Positions 35,100 to 43,702 of a stretch of DNA of 64,000 nucleotides are shown here, piece after piece. Both the position numbers and the translations under genes were made by a program. The notes beneath the pieces were generated by a model. That model was not told where the DNA came from. It worked only from the letters and a program-made list of their open reading frames with translations, and did no database searches. The stretch lies in assembly GCA_963713545.1 (NCBI GenBank), contig CAVQME010000007.1, positions 1 through 64,000 on the forward strand. Reading direction: 5' to 3'. Within the stretch, counting starts at the first letter, position 1. Each line of letters opens with the position of its first letter. This DNA comes from CAVPLM01 sp963713545 (lineage in GTDB: Bacteria; Actinomycetota; Thermoleophilia; RBG-16-64-13).

Positions 35100-36185
35100 A
35101 TGCGGCAGATGGATCGCAGGACCTTTCTACTTTCCACCGGCCGGTGGCTGGTTCTGGCCGGGCTCGCTCCGGCGTTGTCCGGGTGCGGCCGCGCGCTCCG
35201 CTGGTCCGACTCTCAGGGCTCTTTCGCCGACGATAGTCTTACTGTGACGACCGTCGCGGGAGCGGGCACGACTACTTCCACCTCGGTCGAAGTAAGCGGC
35301 TCGACGACCACGTCCGCTGCGACCACCACTACCGAGGGGACACCCGGCTCGGGCTCCACTACGACCACCGGCATCCCCGCTCCTCCCGACCTGGTCGTGA
35401 TCCGCGGCGACCTGCCCGATCAAAACGTGCGCGCCGCGATGGCCCAACTGGGCGGAATGGAGCGCTTCGTCACAAGCGGGGCGAAGGTGGTGGTCAAGCC
35501 GAACGTCCTGACCGGGCGTCCACCTGAGTACGCCACGACCACCAACCCGATCGTCATCTCCACGATCATCCGCATGTGTCTGGAGGCCGGAGCGGCCGAG
35601 GTCACCGTGCTCGACTATCCCACCAGCAGCGCTCGGGCCGCGTTCAAAGAGTCGGGGCTGGCGCAGGCCACCGCGGAGGCCGGGGGAACGCTCAAGTACT
35701 TGAGCAACCGTGATTTCGACCGGGTGGACATCCCCGAGGGAGTGGCCATAGACTCTTGGCCACTGGTCACGGAGGCCCTGGAAGCCGACACGTTCATCAA
35801 CGTCCCCATCGGCAAGACTCACGGCATGGCCGGGCTGACCCTGGCCATGAAGAATCTCATGGGCATCATGGGCGACTCCCGTGGCAAGATCCACATCGAC
35901 TACCCTCAGAAGATCACCGACGTCAACACCCTGGTCAAGCCACATCTGGTGATCCTTGACGCGTACCGCATTCTGACCAGGAACGGCCCGACCGGGGGGA
36001 ACCTGGACGACGTGGCGATGCCCAAGACCGTCGTCGCCGGCACGAGCCAGGTGGCCGTCGACGCCTACGGCGCCACCATCATGGGCTGGCAGCCTACCGA
36101 TCTGCCGAGCTTGGTGGAGGCGGCCGCTCGCGGTCTGGGCGAGATCGATCTCACGAAGTACACCATCTTCGAGGGCACCGCCTGA
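35100..36185 (+). CDS. Tat-signal DUF362 protein
   Basis: A 361-residue protein with a Tat-type signal (MDRRTFLLSTGRWLVLAG) and a lipobox-like LSGC, then a Thr/Ser-rich linker (about 45-90) and the DUF362 domain, recognised by VVVKPNVLTGRPPEYATTTN, INVPIGKTHGMAGLTLAMKN and the closing VAVDAYGATIMGW. Function of the family is not established. It overlaps by one base the polyferredoxin gene, an arrangement often seen, so it may receive electrons from it. TAGACT 35088-35093 is placed for a leaderless transcript. Confidence 0.85.
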   Translation: MRQMDRRTFLLSTGRWLVLAGLAPALSGCGRALRWSDSQGSFADDSLTVTTVAGAGTTTSTSVEVSGSTTTSAATTTTEGTPGSGSTTTTGIPAPPDLVVIRGDLPDQNVRAAMAQLGGMERFVTSGAKVVVKPNVLTGRPPEYATTTNPIVISTIIRMCLEAGAAEVTVLDYPTSSARAAFKESGLAQATAEAGGTLKYLSNRDFDRVDIPEGVAIDSWPLVTEALEADTFINVPIGKTHGMAGLTLAMKNLMGIMGDSRGKIHIDYPQKITDVNTLVKPHLVILDAYRILTRNGPTGGNLDDVAMPKTVVAGTSQVAVDAYGATIMGWQPTDLPSLVEAAARGLGEIDLTKYTIFEGTA

Positions 36186-37813
36186 TGAGCCCGGAACCGT
36201 CCGGCTTCGATTCGAGCGACCCCGCCCCGGTCCGAGCAAAGAGCCGGCCCCGCGGTCTGCACCGCTATAGGCGCGCTCTTCAGATCCTCTTCCTTGTCAT
36301 CTTCCTGGTGCTCTTGACCCTGACCTTCTGGCCGTTGGGCAGCATCTTCCTCAGCAGCTTCCTGCTCGCTGACCCCCTGCTGGCCATCAACTCGGTTGTG
36401 AGTGGGGTGATCCGGTGGGAGTTCCTGCTGGCGATCCCCGTGCTGGTGAGCCCGCTGTTCCTCGGCCGGGCCTTCTGCGGATACGTATGTCCCATGGGGT
36501 TCATGGTGGAGTTGTTCGGACCGAGGCGCGAGCGCCATCCGGGGCCGCGAGCCCGCACGGTCCTGCGCAAGATGCCGCTGTTCGTGCTGGTCGTGGTGCT
36601 CTTCCTGATCCTGTTCGGGAGCGCGGTCTTCCTCGTGCTCGACCCGCTCTCCCTGTTCACCCGATCGGCGACTACCCTCCTCTATCCCGCCGTCGATCGC
36701 GGGTTGCGGCTGGTGGGTGACGCCGCCTACGAGATCCCGCCGCTGCAGGGAGCCGTCGACAGGGTCACCGAGGTCCTCACCGGTCGGCTGGTCTTCACCA
36801 ACGGCCTCGCCTACAAGCTGCAACTGGTCATGCTGGCCATGTTCGTGGGCATCCTCGCCATCTCGTTCGTAGAGCGCCGTCTTTGGTGCCGCCATCTCTG
36901 CCCCCTCGGCGCTCTGCTCGGTCTGGTCGGTCGCGCCGCCATCTACGGACGGGTGGTCGACGAGCGCGCCTGCTCCACATGCGAAGCCTGCGTGGCCACA
37001 TGCCCCATGGATGCCGTCCGAGACGGTGGTTCCTCCACCGATTGCTCGCGTTGCCAGCTGGGGCTCGAATGCGCGGATGCCTGCTCCAAAGGAGCCATCC
37101 ATTGGGGACGCAGACCCCGCAAGCAGCACGAATACGACCCCAGCCGGCGCGCTCTGCTGAAGGCCGGGGGGCTGGCGTTCATCGGGAGCTTCTTTCTCTT
37201 CACTGGACTGGGCCGCATCCAGCGAAACGTTTTCCTTATCCGGCCGCCCGGGGCGCGGGGCGAGTTGGATTTCATGGCTACCTGTGCCCGCTGCGCTCAG
37301 TGCATGAAGGGTTGTCCCACCAACGTGATCCAACCGGCGGTCTTCGACGCTGGTCTCGAAGGCTTCTTCACCCCGCAGATGGACTATCGGCGCGGCTACT
37401 GCGAATGGAGCTGCAATGAGTGCGGCAAGGTCTGCCCCACCCAGGCCATCCACGAGCTATCGTTGGAGGAGAAGCAGCTCAAGGTGATCGGCCGCGCCTA
37501 TATCGACCGGAGCACGTGCATACCGTGGGCCGAAGGACGGGACTGCCTAGTGTGCCAGGAGCTATGCCCCACCCCTGAGAAGGCGATAGTCTTCGAAACC
37601 GGGGGCAATGACCAGGGGTCCGGCGCCGGCCAAGGTCAGGGCGCCGGCCAAGGTCAGGGCGCCGGCAGCGGTCCGCACGCTGGGGTCAAGCTACCCTACG
37701 TGGTCCCCGAGCGCTGCATCGGTTGCGGGATCTGCCAGTACTACTGCCCGGTCGCCAATGAGGTTGCCATCAGGGTGCGGTCGGTCGAGCAGACGGGACT
37801 ACTCTCGCGGTAG
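36185..37813 (+). CDS. NapH/NapG-like membrane polyferredoxin
   Basis: A 542-residue fusion. The N-terminal half has several helices and the NapH-type cysteine motifs FCGYVCPMGFMVELF and WCRHLCPLGALLGL. Then come ferredoxin motifs CSTCEACVATCPMDAV and CSRCQLGLECADACSKGA, a second Tat-like/anchor segment (SRRALLKAGGLAFIGSFF), and further cluster motifs CARCAQCMKGCPTNV, CNECGKVCPTQA, CLVCQELCPTP and CIGCGICQYYCPV. A short tandem repeat GQGQGAGQGQGAG lies near residue 480. It probably moves electrons from the quinone pool to periplasmic proteins; coupled to the DUF362 gene by a one-base overlap. Confidence 0.88.
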   Translation: MSPEPSGFDSSDPAPVRAKSRPRGLHRYRRALQILFLVIFLVLLTLTFWPLGSIFLSSFLLADPLLAINSVVSGVIRWEFLLAIPVLVSPLFLGRAFCGYVCPMGFMVELFGPRRERHPGPRARTVLRKMPLFVLVVVLFLILFGSAVFLVLDPLSLFTRSATTLLYPAVDRGLRLVGDAAYEIPPLQGAVDRVTEVLTGRLVFTNGLAYKLQLVMLAMFVGILAISFVERRLWCRHLCPLGALLGLVGRAAIYGRVVDERACSTCEACVATCPMDAVRDGGSSTDCSRCQLGLECADACSKGAIHWGRRPRKQHEYDPSRRALLKAGGLAFIGSFFLFTGLGRIQRNVFLIRPPGARGELDFMATCARCAQCMKGCPTNVIQPAVFDAGLEGFFTPQMDYRRGYCEWSCNECGKVCPTQAIHELSLEEKQLKVIGRAYIDRSTCIPWAEGRDCLVCQELCPTPEKAIVFETGGNDQGSGAGQGQGAGQGQGAGSGPHAGVKLPYVVPERCIGCGICQYYCPVANEVAIRVRSVEQTGLLSR

Positions 37814-37885
37814 AACGAACCGATACGGGACACGCGATAAAGGACATGCGACAAAGCGACGTGACTTCACAGCACGGTGCCAGCC

Positions 37886-39178
37886 ATGCCGGCTGACTGG
37901 CCCTTTCCCCCGCCCGTCACGCCGATGGAGGCGGAGGTAGCCGTTGAGCTACCTCCGCCTCCGGGCTGGGCCTACGAGCCCAAATGGGACGGTTTCCGTG
38001 TTGTCATGTGGAGCGGGACCCATTGCGAGGGTGTCGTGCCCAGCGCCCCGGGGCTCGACCCCGGCCCCGGCGACGGTGGCGCCGCCGATTCGGGCGCCTC
38101 AGCCGGGGACGCCCGGGCCACGGGTGGCCCCCGCCTCGATAGCCGGAACGCCAAGCCTCTTCTCCGCTATTTTCCCGAGTTGGAGACTGCCCTTGCCTGC
38201 CTCCCCTCTGGGACTGTGGCCGACGGCGAGGTCGTCGTCATCGTGGGGGGCAAGCTGGATTTTGACGCCCTGCAGAACCGCATCCATCCTGCCGAGAGCC
38301 GTGTCCGAAGACTGGCGGAAGACACGCCTGCCCACCTGGCTCTCTTCGACCTGCTCGCCCTGCGGGGCGAGGACCTCCGCTCGCGGCCGTTCCGAGAACG
38401 TCGGGCCAAGCTGGAGGAACTGGGGGCGATCTTGGAGGCGGGCTCCGGTCCGCCCGCGGCCGTCGCGGTCGGTTCGGGCCCCACGGCGGCGGCCGACGCC
38501 GGCCTGGCGGCCGGCCAGATCGCCTTCCGCGGCGCCGACGGTCCCCCTGGCCTCGCCTCCGCATGGCTCCTCTCGCCCAGCACCACCGACGTGGGACTCG
38601 CCCGTCGATGGTTCGACGACTTCGAGTCGGCCGGTTTCGACGGCATCGTGGCCAAGGCGCTCGACCACCCGTACGCGGAGGGTGCGCGGGAGATGATCAA
38701 GGTCAAGCATCGCCGCACCGTGGACTGCGTGGTGGGTGGATACCGGCTGCACAGGGACGGAAAGCGGGTCGGCTCCATTCTGCTGGGCCTCTACAACCCG
38801 GAAGGCGAGCTACATTTCATCGGCCACTGCTCGTCGTTCAGCGAGGCCCAGGCGGCCGCGCTGTTGGAGGCGCTGGTTTCTCTCCAGCCGAAGCCCGGCG
38901 ACCCCGTCGCCGCAGGCTTCGGTGAGCACGCCCGCCGCCCCGGCGCCGCCAGCCGCTGGACGGGCGAGAAAGACCTCGATTTCGTCCCCGTCCGGCCGAT
39001 CCTGGTGGTCGAAGTCAGCTACGACCAACTGACCGGCGACCGCTTCCGGCACGCGACTCGTTTCGAGCGGTGGCGCCCCGACAAAGATCCCCGCGACTGC
39101 ACCATGGACCAACTGGAGCGCCCGAAGGGACCGGCCCCCATCGAGGCGCTGCGACTGGCCCGGCAGCAGGCACGCTAG
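37886..39178 (+). CDS. ATP-dependent DNA ligase (NHEJ type)
   Basis: A 430-residue ligase. The nucleotidyl-lysine motif is YEPKWDGFR; later motifs are DGEVVV, HLALFDLLALRGEDL, GFDGIVAKALDHPYAEG and MIKVKHRRTVDCVVGGY, then the OB-fold. It lacks polymerase and nuclease domains, so it is of the LigC type. Two low-complexity insertions split the catalytic domain: a Gly/Pro/Ala segment after motif I (about residues 55-85) and another near 190-215. Ku is encoded 3.5 kb away on the other strand. ATG 37886 is chosen over GTG 37877. Confidence 0.88.
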   Translation: MPADWPFPPPVTPMEAEVAVELPPPPGWAYEPKWDGFRVVMWSGTHCEGVVPSAPGLDPGPGDGGAADSGASAGDARATGGPRLDSRNAKPLLRYFPELETALACLPSGTVADGEVVVIVGGKLDFDALQNRIHPAESRVRRLAEDTPAHLALFDLLALRGEDLRSRPFRERRAKLEELGAILEAGSGPPAAVAVGSGPTAAADAGLAAGQIAFRGADGPPGLASAWLLSPSTTDVGLARRWFDDFESAGFDGIVAKALDHPYAEGAREMIKVKHRRTVDCVVGGYRLHRDGKRVGSILLGLYNPEGELHFIGHCSSFSEAQAAALLEALVSLQPKPGDPVAAGFGEHARRPGAASRWTGEKDLDFVPVRPILVVEVSYDQLTGDRFRHATRFERWRPDKDPRDCTMDQLERPKGPAPIEALRLARQQAR

Positions 39179-39277
39179 GCTGGCGCACCGCCGCGCTTGG
39201 CCGTGCCCTTTCCGCCCTCCTCAAAGGGCCATCCCTGCTTGAGTGCGCAACGCTTTCCGCCGATAAACCATCAAGAT

Positions 39278-40336
39278 ATGAGCGCGCTCGACATCATACT
39301 GGCCGTCATCGCCCTGGAACTGGTCACGCTGCTGTGTCTGTTCATCGGCCTGGTGACCATGCACGTGCGTAGTTCAGGCGCCAAGGTCCGCCGGATGAGG
39401 CGGCTGTGGACGCGTCTTCTGCCTGAGTCGTTGGAAGGAAAGCGCAAGCCCACGGCGCGCATCAAGGAGACCCTGCAGTCCGATGGCAGCTTCCGCATGT
39501 TCCACCAGTTCCTTGACGAGCAGTTGCGCGAGCAGCGCAACGGTAGCCCTCTTCGCTTCCGGCACCTGAGTCGCGCCGTGGGTCTCACCCAGCGGCTTCA
39601 GCGGCAGTTGACCGAGTCGAGCGACCAGCTGGAGCGAGCGGCGGCGGCCAAGACCTTGGGACACCTCCGGGAGAAGATATCCCGAGAGGCGGTGGCCGAA
39701 CTCCTGAATTCCAAGGACGACGCGGTCGTGCTCGCTGCGGGATACGCCTCCGCCTCGTTCCGCGATCCCAAGTTCTTCCTGCCGGTCTTCCGTGCCGTGT
39801 ACCAGCGGACGCGCATCACTCTTCACGGCATCGCCGAGCTGCTCTGCCGGTTCGAAGAAGGGGTCTGCCCGGTCATCCACAAGCTCCTCGACAAGGTGAT
39901 CGACCAGTACGTGCATGGCAAACCGCCGGGGTCGATCGATCCCGGGAAGGCGGTCGACCGTGACGATCAGGCGGCACAGGTGGTCATGATCGACCTCCTC
40001 GCGTTCTTCGCCTATCGGCCGGCTGCGGGAAGCCTTCTCCGGCTCCTGGAGCTCTCGGAGCACGACGAGGTGCTGATTCACATCGTCAAGGCGCTCGCCA
40101 AGATAGGCGACGCCGCCGCCATCCCCACGTTGAGTGACCTGCTCGCCCATCCCAACTGGGTGGTGCGCAGCCAGACCGTCCAGGCGCTGGCGGCCCTCGA
40201 GGCGGTGGAGGCAGCTCCTTTGGTGCATGCCCTGCTCGAGGACGACGATCTTCGGGTGCGGGTCTACGCTCAGAAGGCTCTGTGCTCCCTGGAGGCTGTC
40301 GAACGCCAGGCTGTCAGGGAAGAGGCCTACGCATGA
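39278..40336 (+). CDS. Membrane-anchored HEAT-repeat protein
   Basis: A 352-residue protein with one N-terminal helix (about residues 5-28), a basic linker, then alpha-helical HEAT-like repeats, clearest at IVKALAKIGDAAAIPTLSDL and VVRSQTVQALAALEAVEAAP. Such proteins are often encoded directly before a GT2 glycosyltransferase, as here (ATGA overlap), and may scaffold polysaccharide export. The ATG at 39278 begins the membrane helix; ribosome site is weak. It is unrelated in its N terminus to the HEAT protein at 24940. Confidence 0.8.
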   Translation: MSALDIILAVIALELVTLLCLFIGLVTMHVRSSGAKVRRMRRLWTRLLPESLEGKRKPTARIKETLQSDGSFRMFHQFLDEQLREQRNGSPLRFRHLSRAVGLTQRLQRQLTESSDQLERAAAAKTLGHLREKISREAVAELLNSKDDAVVLAAGYASASFRDPKFFLPVFRAVYQRTRITLHGIAELLCRFEEGVCPVIHKLLDKVIDQYVHGKPPGSIDPGKAVDRDDQAAQVVMIDLLAFFAYRPAAGSLLRLLELSEHDEVLIHIVKALAKIGDAAAIPTLSDLLAHPNWVVRSQTVQALAALEAVEAAPLVHALLEDDDLRVRVYAQKALCSLEAVERQAVREEAYA

Positions 40337-41724
40337 AAGACGTGCTCTACTTCCTCAACCTGCTGTTCCTGGCGTATTTCGTTTTCCTCAATGGTTTCTA
40401 TCTCTGCCTGATCGTGATCTCGGCCCAGACGGTGAGACGCTACGCCCGAGTGAGCGCGATGACCGAATACGACGGGATCTTCGGGACTACCTTCTACAAG
40501 CCGGTGAGCGTGATCGTCCCCGCTCACAACGAAGAGGGGACCATCGTCCACACCGTGTCCTCGGCCCTGGCCGTGCGCTACCCCGAACTGGAGGTGGTGG
40601 CGGTCAACGACGGCTCCACCGACGGCACCATGCAGGCCCTCATCGACGCGTTCGACCTCGTCCCCTCCCCAGGAGCTATCAATTGCGATATCCGCTGTGC
40701 TCCAGTCCGCGGCCTCTATGAATCCATGACCTATCCTGGCCTGCGCGTGGTCGACAAGGACCAAGGGGGCAAGGCCGACGCACTCAACGCGGGCATCAAC
40801 GCGAGCTCGTTCCCGCTGGTCTGCAACATCGACGCCGACTCCATCATCGACGTGCAGTCCATGGTCCAGATCACCCGCCCTTTCCTGGAGGATCACCAGG
40901 TGGTCGCCGTCGGGGGAGTGGTCATGCCGGCGAACGACTGCGAGATCGAGAATGGTGAGGTGAAGAAGGTCAAGCTCGCCCGCCGTAGCCTGGCCCGGTT
41001 CCAGGTGGTCGAGTATCTGCGGGCGTTCCTGTTTGGACGCATCGGTTGGGCGCGGCTGAACAGCCTCATGATCATCTCGGGCGCGTTCGCCATCTTCAGG
41101 CGGACGGCGCTGGTGGAAGTGGGCGGCTATAGTACCGACACGGTAGGCGAGGACATGGAGCTCATCCTGCGCATGCACCGGGTTTTCTTCGACAAGAAGA
41201 GGAACTACCGCATCCTGTTCCTCCCCGATCCGATCTGCTGGACCCAGGTGCCGGAGGACCTCAAGAGTCTAGGCACCCAGCGGCGACGTTGGCAGCGGGG
41301 ACTCGCTGAGAGCCTCGTGAAGAACCGCCAGCTCTGCTTGAACCCGCGGTACGGCGGCGTCGGCATGCTCGGCTACCCGTTCTTCATATTCTGCGAGCTG
41401 CTCAGCCCCGCGATCGAGCTCGCCGGCTACTTCATCGTCGCGACAGCCATAATCGCCCACGCCATAGACTGGCGGCTGGCGCTCGCCTACCTGGCCTGCG
41501 CTATGCTTCTGGGCACCATCCTCTCAATGTCCTCCTTGCTGCTGGAGGCTATGGCTTTCCGCAAGTACCCGAGACTGCGAGATACCCTGATCCTCTCGGG
41601 ATATGCCTTCCTGGAGAGCTTCGGATATCGTCAGCTCCACAGCTTCTGGCGCTGCCGCGGGCTGGCCGACTTCTTCACGAAACGCGCCTCCACGTGGGGG
41701 CAGCCGGTAAGAAAGGCGTTCTAG
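40333..41724 (+). CDS. Processive family 2 glycosyltransferase
   Basis: A 463-residue membrane glycosyltransferase. An N-terminal helix is followed by the GT-A domain with VIVPAHNEEGTI, VNDGSTDGT, the metal-binding NIDADS, GEDMEL and the processivity motif QRRRWQRG, then three or more C-terminal helices. This matches PgaC/BcsA-like synthases that make extracellular polysaccharide. Overlap with the HEAT gene suggests one operon. Polymer identity unknown. Confidence 0.9.
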   Translation: MKDVLYFLNLLFLAYFVFLNGFYLCLIVISAQTVRRYARVSAMTEYDGIFGTTFYKPVSVIVPAHNEEGTIVHTVSSALAVRYPELEVVAVNDGSTDGTMQALIDAFDLVPSPGAINCDIRCAPVRGLYESMTYPGLRVVDKDQGGKADALNAGINASSFPLVCNIDADSIIDVQSMVQITRPFLEDHQVVAVGGVVMPANDCEIENGEVKKVKLARRSLARFQVVEYLRAFLFGRIGWARLNSLMIISGAFAIFRRTALVEVGGYSTDTVGEDMELILRMHRVFFDKKRNYRILFLPDPICWTQVPEDLKSLGTQRRRWQRGLAESLVKNRQLCLNPRYGGVGMLGYPFFIFCELLSPAIELAGYFIVATAIIAHAIDWRLALAYLACAMLLGTILSMSSLLLEAMAFRKYPRLRDTLILSGYAFLESFGYRQLHSFWRCRGLADFFTKRASTWGQPVRKAF

Positions 41725-41779
41725 AGCGTCGCCGCGGGGGGCTTGCTCCGCGCAAGACTGGGCAAGCCGCGCCAGTCGA

Positions 41780-42106
41780 TCAATCGAAGTGCAGCACCCC
41801 CAGGGCAAGAAGCCACCACCAGGCGTCGACGAGCACATAGAAGACTGTGATCGCCGCCGCTCCGGCCCAGTCGCGTCGCACAGCCAAGGCAACCGCGAAC
41901 CCGATCCACAGGGCCGCGGCAAGCGCTACCGCGGCACGGAAGCCGTCCAAACTCCCCCACACGAAGCTGAGCCAGAACCCCACGAAGTACGTGAGCGCTA
42001 ACGGGAGGATGATCCCGAGATAGCGGAGCGCCAGGTTGGTCCTTCGTCCCGGGGCCGGAGGCTCCTTCTGCACCGGAGATGGTGCGTCTACCATGCGGTC
42101 GTCCAC
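41780..42106 (-). CDS. Small membrane protein, 108 residues
   Basis: A hydrophilic N terminus followed by three hydrophobic helices (ALRYLGIILPLALTYFVGFW, FRAAVALAAALWIGFAVAL and a third ending WWWLLALGVLHFD). No family recognised. GTG 42106 has GAGGTG upstream, ATG 42094 is the alternative. It reads divergently from the HIT gene, across a 16-bp palindrome. Confidence 0.6.
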   Translation of the reverse strand: MDDRMVDAPSPVQKEPPAPGRRTNLALRYLGIILPLALTYFVGFWLSFVWGSLDGFRAAVALAAALWIGFAVALAVRRDWAGAAAITVFYVLVDAWWWLLALGVLHFD

Positions 42107-42138
42107 CGAGACACCTCAGCTTCGATTCCTCACCCGCG

Positions 42139-42154
42139 GCTCAGTATACTGAGC
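42139..42154. promoter_or_regulatory. 16-bp perfect palindrome holding two face-to-face -10 boxes
   Basis: GCTCAGTATACTGAGC is its own reverse complement and contains TATACT on both strands (42145-42150 on plus). It lies between a divergent small membrane protein gene and the HIT gene, so it could be a shared operator or a pair of overlapping promoters. No clear -35 boxes are seen. Confidence 0.45.
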
Positions 42155-42241
42155 GTGCCGAAGCATCGAGCGTCACAGCTCCAGGTGCGCTCGGTCGGCG
42201 TGTGTCTTTTCTGGCTCGAGAATGTCCGAGGTTACGGGGCG

Positions 42242-42685
42242 ATGCCGGACACCTGTCTCTTCTGCAGAATGATCCAAGGCGATATAGCCACCCCGGTGGT
42301 CTACGAGAGTGAGGTGGCCTTTGCCTTCCTCGACCACCGGCCGCTCTTCCCCGGGCACTGCCTGGTGCTGCCTCGGCGCCATATCGAGACCCTCCCCGCG
42401 ATGCCGCCCGAGTTGCTCGGCCCTTTCTTCGCGGAGGTCCAGCTTGTCACCCGCGCCGTCGAGGCTGCAACGGAGGCGCAGGGCTCGTTCGTCGCCATGA
42501 ACAATCGCATCAGCCAAAGCGTGCCTCACCTGCACGTGCACGTGGTCCCGCGCAACCGAGGCGACGGCCTCAAGGGCTTCTTCTGGCCTCGAACACGCTA
42601 TGCGAGCGACGAAGAGACCGAAAGGGTGCGGACCTTGGTCGAAGCCAGCATACGGGCAGTCATCGGCACAGGAGGCCCGGCGTGA
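42242..42685 (+). CDS. HIT-family protein
   Basis: A 147-residue histidine-triad hydrolase. The catalytic triad is in SVPHLHVHVVPR (about residues 93-104) and the N-terminal zinc-type pair in CLFCRMI. These enzymes hydrolyse AMP-linked nucleotides, such as adenosine phosphoramidates. The ATG at 42242 (MPDTCLFC) fits family starts. It converges on the Ku gene. Confidence 0.93.
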   Translation: MPDTCLFCRMIQGDIATPVVYESEVAFAFLDHRPLFPGHCLVLPRRHIETLPAMPPELLGPFFAEVQLVTRAVEAATEAQGSFVAMNNRISQSVPHLHVHVVPRNRGDGLKGFFWPRTRYASDEETERVRTLVEASIRAVIGTGGPA

Positions 42686-42707
42686 CCGGGATCCCGCCCG
42701 GAGGTCG

Positions 42708-43511
42708 CTAGGCGCCGCCGGCCGCCCGCTTCTTGGCCGCCTCGATGCTCGCCTGTAACGCGGCCATGAAATCCACCACTTCGCCGGGCCGGCCTGCGGC
42801 CGGCGCCGGCTCCTCGGCCGGGGCTTCCATGGGCAGTCCCGCCACCCTCTCGTCGATCAGCGCCAGGAGCGCGTCCCGGTACTCGTCCCGGAACTCCTCG
42901 GGCCGCCAGTCGCCCGAGAGCTGCTCTACCAGGCTCACGGCCATCTCCAATTCTTGCGGGCGGATGCCGGGGTCGGCGTCCATAATCGGGAAGGCGGCCT
43001 CGCGGATCTCGTCGGGCCAGTTCATGGTCTCGAGCACCAACATGCCCGCATAGGGGCGGAGCGTCACCAGATGCTCCTTGGCATGCAGGGCCAGCTTGCC
43101 CACCGCCACTTTGCCCGCGTCCTCCATGGCCGTGCGAAGGAGCTGATAGGGCTTGAGTCCCAGCTCGTCCGGCTCCAGGTAGTAGGGCTTCTGGAAGTAG
43201 ACAGGATCGACGGCCGCCAGATCGACGAACTGGACCAAGTCGATGGTCCGCGAGGAGCGTGCCCGCACCGCCATCAGGTCGTCGTCGGTAAGAGAGACGT
43301 ACCGTCCTTTTTCGTATTCGAACCCGCGGACGATGTGATCGTAGGGTATCTCTTCCCCGCACAGGGAGCACACACGCGTGTACAAGATGCGGCCGCCGTC
43401 CTTGTCGTGGAGTTGGTGGAAAGCGACCGTCTTCTCCTGGATGGCGGGATACAGGCGCACCGGGATCGTGATGAGCCCAAAGGAGATCGCGCCTTTCCAG
43501 ATCATTTTCAC
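42708..43511 (-). CDS. ku: Non-homologous end-joining protein Ku
   Basis: A 267-residue Ku homodimer subunit: KGAISFGLITIPVRLYP at the N terminus, the barrel region GFEYEKGRYVSLTDDDL and YYLEPDELGLKPYQLL. A Cys pair (CSLCGEEIPY) is present. The C-terminal tail is Ala/Pro-rich then basic. GTG 43511 lies five bases after GGGAG; ATG 43505 is the alternative. TATAAT on the minus strand (43588-43583) is a good -10 box. It should bind broken ends and recruit the ligase at 37886. Confidence 0.93.
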   Translation of the reverse strand: MKMIWKGAISFGLITIPVRLYPAIQEKTVAFHQLHDKDGGRILYTRVCSLCGEEIPYDHIVRGFEYEKGRYVSLTDDDLMAVRARSSRTIDLVQFVDLAAVDPVYFQKPYYLEPDELGLKPYQLLRTAMEDAGKVAVGKLALHAKEHLVTLRPYAGMLVLETMNWPDEIREAAFPIMDADPGIRPQELEMAVSLVEQLSGDWRPEEFRDEYRDALLALIDERVAGLPMEAPAEEPAPAAGRPGEVVDFMAALQASIEAAKKRAAGGA

Positions 43512-43702
43512 GAAAGCTCCCCTCCCTAGGTCGGCCGCCGCCCAGCGTTCGGCCCGTTCTCTGATGCCAAGGAACCTCACAGATTATATTCCCGCCGGTT
43601 ACGAAACCGTATCCAGACGCTAATCCCGGCACATTTTCGTCCCGGCATACTGGGACGATCCTAGAACCGACGCTCATTCAGTCACCGAAAGGAGAACCTT
43701 TA

